Below are positions 8,866-15,768 of a stretch of DNA of 21,082 nt, one piece after another (the first letter of the stretch is position 1; each line of letters opens with the position of its first letter). Below the pieces are notes generated by a model that searched no databases, was not told where the DNA came from, and saw nothing but the letters and a program-made list of their open reading frames with translations. This DNA comes from Tritrichomonas musculus (taxonomy: Eukaryota; Parabasalia; Tritrichomonadida; Tritrichomonadidae): NCBI GenBank assembly GCA_039105265.1, contig JAPFFF010000511.1, forward strand, positions 1 through 21,082. The letters are read 5' to 3'. A program made the translations under genes and the position numbers.

Positions 8866-9111
8866 TTAATAAGAATAATCTTTTGCAGTGAGTCCAGTAA
8901 TGAAAGGTAAACAAGCTTGATTCTCTAGTACAATCATTTTTGTGTGTGAACCAGTTAAAGCATTTTTGTTAACAGTAACCTTTGACATAATATTGTTCTT
9001 CATTTGTAAGTTAATGTTCTTACCAACTTTAATAGATTTTTCCATCAAAACTTCTTTATAATCATTACGTACAATATTGTTCTTTTTCAATGATACTCCT
9101 TTTAATTTCAT
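8866..9111 (-). CDS. Small ORF of the Polinton polymerase region
   Basis: An 81-residue basic ORF in the polymerase region of the fossil element, on the same strand as the polymerase. It holds KNINLQMKNNIMSKVTVNKN and ends with LPFITGLTAKDYSY. I recognise no independent function. It is best read as part of the polymerase region and not as a separate gene with a role of its own. Confidence 0.5.
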   Translation of the reverse strand: MKLKGVSLKKNNIVRNDYKEVLMEKSIKVGKNINLQMKNNIMSKVTVNKNALTGSHTKMIVLENQACLPFITGLTAKDYSY

Positions 9112-12100
9112 AGCTTTACTGTTTCATCATTATTCCATATTGTGTAGCATTTTGGTGCAAGTGCTATCATATGGTCTCCTACTTTCTCTATTGCACACCC
9201 CAAAAGTTTCTTTTCATCAGCAATATCATGAAGTTGTGGATTGGGAAAGAACTTATAAACATGCTTGTACCAAAATGATTCATCTTTGATGATATTGTTG
9301 AACAACTGTGATGGGGTTTCATCTTTGTTACCTGAAATGGCAAAGTAAGCAGAATCGGTGTCTCCTTCTATAAAATGAAGTCTATTCATGTCCAAGCACC
9401 TATTCATAAAATCATAGTAGAAGGTACAGTACCAGAATTTAGCATTATCTAATGTCCAAAATGATTCTTGTAAGCAGGTAGTGCAATGATAAGTTTTTGG
9501 TTGTTGTTGAATAATAAAGAGATCATCATTTAATTGAGCACCATTCACGTACGTTTGAGAAATAATATACTGATAAGCTTTGTTAGTATCACATATTTTT
9601 ACTTTACAAAACTTCTCAGTGTTCATTCCATCGTAACCATACGAACCATTCATACTAATCTTGTAAAACTTTTCATTACCATTTGACTTCCCAGCAATAA
9701 TATCTTGTCGTTTCTTCATGAATGTAGTAACAAATTCACGAAATCCTGTATGAGCTTCATAAATTGAGACACTCTTTACATCCTCTAGCACTAAGCCATG
9801 ATCAAGTAAGAACCATAAATAGTAATTGCTAAATGTCATATATTCTCCATAAGTGTCAAGTAACATAGTAAGTTTGCGTTCTTCTTTGTCTAATGAGGCT
9901 AGTTTATGCTCTTGAAGATAAGAGTACATATAACTTCCTATTACTGATTCCTCATTTTTGATGTTGATGTTTCTGAAGACTGGAGGAAAATTAATGAAGT
10001 AATTGATCTTGCTTGCTGGGCATACTAACTTTACTTTTGCTATGAATAAGTGTTTTGGATTTGGTTGGAATCTTGTTTTGCTAGTTATAATGTCTATTGC
10101 CTTTTGTTTTGATTGGTTGTCTTTAACATCTATTCTGCGTACGAAACTACCTGGCATGTACATAATTCCACCATGATATTTATTGAAATCATGTTTTGTA
10201 GAAGAAAACGATGAAGGGTACAAACTATTAAAATCAACTCCAACAACATGTGTCATTATATTTGGAGTGTCGTACGAAAGAACTTTATTATTGATTGCAT
10301 CGTACCTAAACTTATTAATATGTGTTTCGCCTTTAATATTATATCTGTGCTGTACGTTTGATAGTCCTCCTGTTATGTTATTTCGTAAACTATAATATTC
10401 TTGTTCATCGTTAATGAGAGTAGGTAAATGATTTAGTTTACAAAACTTCTTCAACTGAATTCTTAATGAGGTTATTTTTGGGTCATCACGTTTACGAAGC
10501 TTATTACATTCTACACAAGCGAGTTTGCAATTGCTCAATTCATGTCCAATATCGTTATCAATTCTATCAAGTGTTGGTTTGTTTACGTTTGTAAAATGTT
10601 CCTTACATAAATGGCAACAACCATTATTGTACATTTTCATAAATTCATCAAAATCAGAAACTGATATACACTTGTCAAGATTTCGCATGTTATTACTATG
10701 GGTTTGATTATATTTTTGATCTTGCTTGTAATAACAGTCACATTTATATTTCCACCATTTGATTGTTGGTTTGAAGGAATTTTCTTTGTTAATTATGTCG
10801 TATTCAGTGTTTGGATCAAAATCTTTATAAGCAAGAGCGTACTTGATACATGCTGAACACTTTGATAATGATAAGTTTGATATCATGTCTACATTATATT
10901 CAGCGTTCATAGCAATAAGATTGTCAATTGGCTTAATCATCATTTCTACATCATTATCATTATAAGCTAGTAAGTAATCCCATCTATTTTTGTAGTTCTT
11001 GCAATCATTTACATATTCTGCATAATCTTCCTTAGATAATGGGTTTCGTTGGTTCAAATAACTATAGAAGTCATCATAAGCAAATGGTTCTGTTGAAGAT
11101 AAAACTTCATTGTAATTATCACTATTGATAGCCTCATACGGAAAGACTCCCTTGTTACTGTTGGTTTCACCTCCAAAGTCAACACCAAATTGCTTTAATG
11201 TTCCACCGGCAACAAAAGCTTGAGCATCTATAAAACGAAGTTTGGTTGGATATTTAGTTGAAGTAAGTATGAATTGTTTTAGTGATGATAATGTTCCAAT
11301 GATGCTATTTGATTCAATTTTCCAATGAGAGGCATTAAGATATTGTTTGAATAGATTACTATCAAATCTTGAAGAATTGAAACCAAATACCGTTATGGTA
11401 GTTATATTGTTGTCTATCTTTTCAGGTACACATGAGTATTGTTGTTTGTCTTTGTATACAATTAATGATTGTTCAAAAAGCCAATCAAGCCATAATGGAA
11501 TGAAATCTTTGTTATCCTGTAAACTAAAATGCTTTGTTGTTAAGCCAGAAGCAGACTTTACGCATGAGGAAACTGATAACGGTAAGAGCCGTGAATTGAT
11601 AATAGTTGATTTACTGGCTTCTGTATTTACAACTTGATCCATTGTTTCAAAGTCATATGTTATGTAATAGATATTCGGTTTCCATGGTAATCCGTGTGCA
11701 AGACAATACTCATAGACAGGATTGTTTAAAATATGTGGACAATATGGTAAAGCTTCCTTGGCTGGTACAAATTGTTTCTTATACTTACCATCACAATGTT
11801 TGACATGATCATCGAAACGTTTGATATTGCTATGCCCGTAATGAACATAAGAATTGCATTTTGGACAAACATGAATTGCAGTAAGTTTTTCAGCATCTTT
11901 GATAAACATAATATGAACAGTAAGGTCTTTGGTAAATAATAATGCTGAATAAGTTGTGTAATCTTTGTTGAAATACCATTGTTCCTGTAAGTCATATTGT
12001 TTGTCATTGTTGTATTCATATATGTTTATGTTGATTTTATGTTTTTCGGCTAATTCTTTCATCTCCTCCATTGTTACTCCTTGAAAATTGTCCAATAAAC

Positions 12101-13178
12101 GTTGTGCATGCTTTGGTATTTTTGTTGTATAAGTTATTCCATATTCCTCAAGTAGCAGTTTCTTGGCACGTTTAGTACGATGTTTGATGTCGTATTTGGT
12201 TGTATTAGTCAATTCAGGAAACAAACAACAAGCAAGAAATCGGTACCAACATAAATTATCATCTTCATCATCAACAATTATATAATTATTACTCTTCTTG
12301 AATATTTCTGGAAGATCTTTGATACGACCTGTAACCTTACGCATTCTCGATATCGTAAAGGATATTGAGTGTACAATAGTTAGTTTATTGTTTGATGAAG
12401 TTGTTTCATAGCTGTTTAGTACAGTTTCTATATACATTTTGCATTCATCAAGGTTTCGTTCATCTTTTACTATAATTGGTATGGCAGATTTGTAGTTTTG
12501 CCATCTGATCTCTCTAGCCTCATAATCATATTTTTCTTCATAAGTTTCAAAGTCAAAGGTACTTGTTTCAAAGACTCCTGAAAGTTGAAAATGTATTTTA
12601 AATGGTTTTAGTTCACTTTGGTAAACATGAAGCAAGGCATCATATATGTTTGCTAGAGATGATATTTCATTGAAATAATATGTAACAATAGGTTTACCAT
12701 GATCATTACGTTCTTTAACCAAAGCTTCTGGGTAGTCATATGCTTGCAAAGCTGCTACTGCTCTATCGAAATCATTTGGAAAATTAACTATTAGAAAATC
12801 ATTATGCTTACTAGTGAATTGTTGACCATTTTTCTTAAGGTACTCGTACAGTTCTTCGTTTTCTGGTTCATTTACTTCGGGTGTATTAATTATTGTTGTT
12901 ATTCGTTGTTGGTTTTGTTTGATAACTTCATCAATGTAATTATTAATGGTAATTTCATCAATAACATCTGTAGGAGCTAATTCATCAGGCTTAATATCAC
13001 CAAGAAGAATATTGTAAGCATTATTGTCGTTGAAATATTTACATAGCCTTGTAATATTTATATTGTTGTCTTGGTCAATAATAATATTAGCATTTAATTT
13101 AGTGTTCAGAATCGCAATGAATTTGGTTATTGTTTCTGTATCCAAATTGAATAATGTTTCTGGTATTAAATTTGTCAT
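9108..13178 (-). CDS. pPolB: Protein-primed family B DNA polymerase of the Polinton
   Basis: A 1356-residue replicative polymerase, expected to copy the element by protein-primed strand displacement. Proofreading exonuclease motifs are visible: Exo I YDFETM near 507, Exo II FNSSRFDSNLF near 602 and Exo III YNDNDV near 741. The polymerase motifs are A (DFNSLYPSSF, near 985), B (KISMNGSYGYD, near 1171) and C (GDTDSAYF, near 1273). The N-terminal extension holds an OTU-like cysteine-protease-type segment (DNLCWYRFLACCLFP, near 300) and a zinc-finger-like CPKCNSYVHYGH...HVKHC near 438-462. Between the exonuclease and motif A lies an HNH-type zinc/nuclease motif (CHLC...TLDRIDN...GH...CVECN, about 850-895). 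The family call is certain; the accessory domains are read by eye. Confidence 0.93.
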   Translation of the reverse strand: MTNLIPETLFNLDTETITKFIAILNTKLNANIIIDQDNNINITRLCKYFNDNNAYNILLGDIKPDELAPTDVIDEITINNYIDEVIKQNQQRITTIINTPEVNEPENEELYEYLKKNGQQFTSKHNDFLIVNFPNDFDRAVAALQAYDYPEALVKERNDHGKPIVTYYFNEISSLANIYDALLHVYQSELKPFKIHFQLSGVFETSTFDFETYEEKYDYEAREIRWQNYKSAIPIIVKDERNLDECKMYIETVLNSYETTSSNNKLTIVHSISFTISRMRKVTGRIKDLPEIFKKSNNYIIVDDEDDNLCWYRFLACCLFPELTNTTKYDIKHRTKRAKKLLLEEYGITYTTKIPKHAQRLLDNFQGVTMEEMKELAEKHKININIYEYNNDKQYDLQEQWYFNKDYTTYSALLFTKDLTVHIMFIKDAEKLTAIHVCPKCNSYVHYGHSNIKRFDDHVKHCDGKYKKQFVPAKEALPYCPHILNNPVYEYCLAHGLPWKPNIYYITYDFETMDQVVNTEASKSTIINSRLLPLSVSSCVKSASGLTTKHFSLQDNKDFIPLWLDWLFEQSLIVYKDKQQYSCVPEKIDNNITTITVFGFNSSRFDSNLFKQYLNASHWKIESNSIIGTLSSLKQFILTSTKYPTKLRFIDAQAFVAGGTLKQFGVDFGGETNSNKGVFPYEAINSDNYNEVLSSTEPFAYDDFYSYLNQRNPLSKEDYAEYVNDCKNYKNRWDYLLAYNDNDVEMMIKPIDNLIAMNAEYNVDMISNLSLSKCSACIKYALAYKDFDPNTEYDIINKENSFKPTIKWWKYKCDCYYKQDQKYNQTHSNNMRNLDKCISVSDFDEFMKMYNNGCCHLCKEHFTNVNKPTLDRIDNDIGHELSNCKLACVECNKLRKRDDPKITSLRIQLKKFCKLNHLPTLINDEQEYYSLRNNITGGLSNVQHRYNIKGETHINKFRYDAINNKVLSYDTPNIMTHVVGVDFNSLYPSSFSSTKHDFNKYHGGIMYMPGSFVRRIDVKDNQSKQKAIDIITSKTRFQPNPKHLFIAKVKLVCPASKINYFINFPPVFRNINIKNEESVIGSYMYSYLQEHKLASLDKEERKLTMLLDTYGEYMTFSNYYLWFLLDHGLVLEDVKSVSIYEAHTGFREFVTTFMKKRQDIIAGKSNGNEKFYKISMNGSYGYDGMNTEKFCKVKICDTNKAYQYIISQTYVNGAQLNDDLFIIQQQPKTYHCTTCLQESFWTLDNAKFWYCTFYYDFMNRCLDMNRLHFIEGDTDSAYFAISGNKDETPSQLFNNIIKDESFWYKHVYKFFPNPQLHDIADEKKLLGCAIEKVGDHMIALAPKCYTIWNNDETVKL

Positions 13179-13252
13179 TTGGCGTTTGGTTCGTTTTGTA
13201 TAAGAATAAAATTAAAATATTTAAAATACAAAAATAATAATTGCTTTTTTAA

Positions 13253-13651
13253 TTAAATTTCCTGAATCTTATTCGTGTTTGGATTGAATTCATTCATGCA
13301 TTTCTTTCCTTCATCAGTGTATTTAAAGAATTCGTATACCTCATCGTAAAACTTCTTTGGAAAGTGATATGGCATACCATAATCATTGTAATCACCAGTA
13401 AGCTCATCAATATAGTAATCAAATATTTCTCCATACTCACGAAAAGCAGCATTTTCATCATGAAAAGATATGTATAAGTGATTCTGCTTTCTGAATATAT
13501 CCATTTGTGCGTCTATAATAAAGGGTTCAACAACATCAACAGCATCACGGTCACCATCAATGACTTTATCACAAATGTCAGCAAAAAGGTTATACATATC
13601 TGTTCCATATGTACGGAGTTGTTTAGCAGCATAATTAGCAAAGGCTTCCAT
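13253..13651 (-). CDS. Small acidic Polinton protein, unknown function
   Basis: A 132-residue acidic, tyrosine- and aspartate-rich ORF lying just upstream of the polymerase on the same strand, 74 bases from its start. The sequence (MEAFANYAAKQLRTYGTD; FDYYIDELTGDYNDYG; FKYTDEGKKCMNEFNP) shows no motif I recognise. It is the outermost coding region at the right-hand side of the element. Its small size, acidity and tight location suggest an accessory or regulatory protein, but this is a guess. Confidence 0.55.
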   Translation of the reverse strand: MEAFANYAAKQLRTYGTDMYNLFADICDKVIDGDRDAVDVVEPFIIDAQMDIFRKQNHLYISFHDENAAFREYGEIFDYYIDELTGDYNDYGMPYHFPKKFYDEVYEFFKYTDEGKKCMNEFNPNTNKIQEI

Positions 13652-13928
13652 TATATGTAGTGGAAATAAAAAATAAAAAAAATTTTTAAAAAATATAATT
13701 TTTGAAAAATTGTAAAAACTTAGTTATCCTATCAAAAATGGTGAGTTGATTAAGGGGTTCCAGAAAATTATTCAAATGTATAGGTTGGTAATGAAAACAA
13801 GGGTAAAAACAATAACAAGTAAACATACCTGATTTTTTATACCTGAGCTTGTTAACTTGCAAGGTATGCTGGGCAAGGTACGAGTAAAATTATTAGATGG
13901 TCATCCCGCACAGACCATTACTACTGTC
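13652..13928. other. Non-coding subterminal region of the Polinton
   Basis: This 277-base stretch holds no supportable gene. It opens with a long A/T tract (13668-13720) upstream of the 132-residue gene, where that gene's promoter would be expected. It then becomes more mixed in base composition (13735-13928), with fragments such as TATACCTGAGCTTGTTAACTT. It leads directly into the 23-base minisatellite. Confidence 0.5.
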
Positions 13929-14240
13929 GTTAGCATCTATGTTTGTCTGTTGTTAGCATCGATGTTTGTATGTTGTAAGCATCTATGTTTGTCTGTCGTT
14001 AGCATCTATGTTTATCTGTTGTTAGCATCTATGTTTATCTGTTGTTAGCATAGATGTTTATCTGTTGTTAGCATAGATGTTTATCTGTTGTTAGCATCGA
14101 TGTTTGTATGTTGTTAACATCAATGTTTGTATGTTAGCATTGTTTATCTGTTGTTAGCATCGATGTTTGTATGTTGTAAGCATTAATGTTTATCTGTTGT
14201 TAGCATCAATATTTATCTGTTGCTAGCATCAATGTTTGTC
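13929..14240 (+). repeat. 23-base minisatellite, about 14 copies
   Basis: A tandem array with consensus GTTAGCATC(T/G/A)ATGTTT, continuing (G/A)TCTGTT. I count about 14 units over 312 bases: most are exactly 23 bases and two are shortened. Variant units (GTAAGC, ATAGATG, GTATGTT) are scattered, and neighbouring identical units occur (fourth with fifth, sixth with seventh), as expected from slippage or unequal exchange. It carries no spacers and is not a CRISPR array. An ORF can be read through it only because 23-base units lack stops in some phases. Confidence 0.93.
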
Positions 14241-14255
14241 AATATTTAAGATAAT

Positions 14256-14323
14256 ATTATCTGGCGGTAGGATTATCTGGTTGTGGGATTTATCTGGCTG
14301 TGGGATTTATCTGGGTATGAGAT
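14256..14323 (+). repeat. 16-17-base tandem repeat, 4 units
   Basis: Four units of the form AT(T)TATCTGG followed by a G/T-rich half (CGGTAGG, TTGTGGG, CTGTGGG, GTATGAG) follow the minisatellite. The sequence differs from the 23-base unit, so this is a second, independent tandem array, ending exactly where the outer inverted repeat begins. Confidence 0.8.
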
Positions 14324-15346
14324 TAAACTATTTTATTTCTTTTTGATAAATTAATTAAAAAAAAAAAAAAATAAAAATAAAGGTCGTACAACTGAATTTT
14401 AACAGTAAAACTCAATGATTGGTTTGTTTAAACTAATTATATTTTATTATAATAATAATAATAATCTGTTTTATAAATATTTACATCGTACAAATTTCAA
14501 ATTAAAATAAAAACTAAAAGGATATAAGTATATATTAAATTTTCTTCAGAAAATAAATTTGAGTATTTTATCTCAATTTATTTTAATTATTTTTGATAAG
14601 AATTTTATAACACTTTATAAAAATTTAGAATAGCGATAACTTTTTATATAATTTATTCTAATCATTAATTCTTTTGATATCTTTTTATATGCTTTTAAAA
14701 CATTAAGTGTTATATAAAAATAGTTATTATTATTGAAAAAAAAAAAATTCATTTTTTAGCTAAAAATGCAGAAAAATTGAATTTGTTGAATTATTAAATG
14801 ATGATTTTAAAAAAATTGGACGTTACAGGAGCCAAATGAAGAATACAATTTTATTTATATGCATTTACTTTCTAATATATTTGAATTTCATTCTAAATCA
14901 AATGTCAGTTTTTTCTAAAAATGAAGATTTAGTTGATTGGTTTCATAAATATAAAAAGTTTAATATTTCAATTACTGAAGGATTTCGTCAAAAAGTAAAA
15001 TATTATTTGTATAACACATAGTATATCCATTCAAATGACATCTATATTTTTTAAATGATGCAAATATATAAGAAATCGATATATATTGTATTTTAATTAA
15101 AGTCTTTATTTCAACCATTATATTTTATAATATTGGATATAAAATATATAAATTATATATTATAATTATTAAATAAATTATTTATTAAGATAAATATAAA
15201 TTTATTTAATTTTATTTTTTATTCAATTTAGTTGTACGACCTTTATAAAAATAAAAAAATTAAATTCTATGAGCTTTATGAAAAAAATAACTGAAAAAAT
15301 TTTTTTTATAAAAATATCTTAATCAAAAAGAAATAAAATAGTTTAC
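14324..15346. mobile_element. 1.0-kb inverted-repeat structure, possible small DNA transposon
   Basis: Two nested pairs of inverted repeats enclose an AT-rich core. The outer arms are 24 bases, perfectly matched, at 14324-14347 and 15323-15346 (TAAACTATTTTATTTC and onward). The inner arms are 17 bases, perfectly matched, at 14377-14393 and 15230-15246 (ATAAAGGTCGTACAACT). The inner pair could end at TA dinucleotides, which would suit a Tc1/mariner-type element of about 864 bases (14380-15243). No transposase signature is visible inside. An alternative is that the arms are terminal sequence of the neighbouring Polinton duplicated in inverted orientation; without its left end this cannot be decided. 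Confidence 0.55.
14836..15021 (+). CDS. Short uncertain ORF inside the inverted-repeat structure
   Basis: A 61-codon ORF; the frame is open back to about 14764, giving 86 codons without an earlier ATG. The translated product has a hydrophobic segment (ILFICIYFLIYLNFIL) followed by a charged helix-like part (EDLVDWFHKYKKFNISITEG). It matches no family that I recognise. In DNA this AT-rich an ORF of this size can arise by chance. It may be a remnant of a gene carried by the element or nothing at all. Confidence 0.2.
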   Translation: MKNTILFICIYFLIYLNFILNQMSVFSKNEDLVDWFHKYKKFNISITEGFRQKVKYYLYNT

Positions 15347-15635
15347 AATTTTAATTACAAATGCAAATAATAATATACTTAAATTAATTATTATCCAAAA
15401 TATTTTAAAACAATATGATGGCTGGATAAGTTCAGGTCTTATTTTTTTGGGGTTTTGTTTTATTATATTAAGATAAATGGTCAATATGCGTTCAAAAAGT
15501 TCTGGCTGATTTTTTCAATGGTACGATACAAGGTCAATATTCACCTTAACCGTTGGGGGCAAAAAGGATTGGGGGCAAATAGTATTTCCCAAAATTTTTT
15601 TTCATTAATTTAAATAAATAATTAATGAAACATAA
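15347..15635. other. Intergenic AT-rich stretch before the tRNA gene
   Basis: No gene is visible. It contains two copies of GGTCAATAT (15479-15487 and 15532-15540) and two copies of TTGGGGGCAAA (15553-15563 and 15569-15579), the latter the only G-rich patch in the neighbourhood. The last 45 bases before the tRNA are AT-rich, as is usual upstream of tRNA genes. Confidence 0.5.
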
Positions 15636-15708
15636 TCTTCTGTAGTTTAGTGGTTATAGCGTTCGCCTAGTAAGCGGAAGGTCGCGCGTTCGATCCGCGA
15701 TAGAAGCA
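15636..15708 (+). tRNA. tRNA-Thr (anticodon AGT)
   Basis: A 73-base tRNA without intron. The acceptor arm TCTTCTG pairs with TAGAAGC at positions 2-7, but position 1:72 is a T/C mismatch. The discriminator is A. The anticodon stem TTCGC/GCGGA closes the loop CTAGTAA, giving anticodon AGT (read as IGU), which decodes ACU and ACC threonine codons. The T loop is TTCGATC; the outermost T-stem pair and the innermost D-stem pair are also mismatched. The internal promoter is intact: A box TAGTTTAGTGG at 15643-15653 and B box GTTCGATCC at 15688-15696. It converges with the caspase-fold gene, whose stop is 57 bases away. CCA is not encoded. Confidence 0.9.
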
Positions 15709-15715
15709 TTTTTTT
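15709..15715 (+). terminator. RNA polymerase III terminator of tRNA-Thr
   Basis: Seven T residues follow the discriminator base directly, the standard Pol III stop signal. Confidence 0.85.
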
Positions 15716-15764
15716 GCATTTTTTGAAAAACAGTGAAAATAATTTTTGGTGTTAATGTTTTACT

Positions 15765-15768
15765 TTTA
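15765..15768 (-). promoter_or_regulatory. TAAA polyadenylation-type signal overlapping the stop codon
   Basis: On the - strand the caspase-fold gene ends in TAA preceded by G and followed by A, so the stop codon is embedded in TAAA. In Trichomonas vaginalis the tetranucleotide UAAA, often containing the stop codon, is the reported poly(A) signal. The match is short, so support comes from position only. Confidence 0.35.

Larger units (their letters stand above)
1..14323. mobile_element. Maverick/Polinton element (fossil), left end outside window
   Basis: Large self-synthesising DNA transposon of the Maverick/Polinton family. The sequence shows the two hallmark genes together: an rve-type integrase (763-1875) and a protein-primed family B DNA polymerase (9108-13178). 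Between them are structural-type genes, including a fibre-like protein, and all genes are packed tightly on both strands. Such elements are abundant in trichomonad genomes. The left terminal repeat is beyond the window. The right limit is uncertain: coding ends at 13651, tandem repeats run to about 14323, and an inverted-repeat structure starts at 14324. Most reading frames are long and open, so the copy looks nearly whole in the part seen, with about two breaks, and probably inserted fairly recently. Packaging ATPase and protease genes are not visible here. Confidence 0.85.

Noticed and set aside
11347-11637. ORFs on the + strand inside the polymerase gene
   Set aside because: They are shadows of a gene with clear exonuclease and polymerase motifs on the other strand.
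13857-14048. 63-codon ORF on the + strand
   Set aside because: Most of it is read through the 23-base minisatellite, where stop-free phases arise from the repeat itself.
13929-14240. Possible CRISPR array
   Set aside because: Units are directly contiguous with no unique spacers, and the setting is eukaryotic.
15479-15540. Two GGTCAATAT words as possible attachment sites
   Set aside because: Nine bases, AT-rich and with no element between them; chance occurrence is likely.
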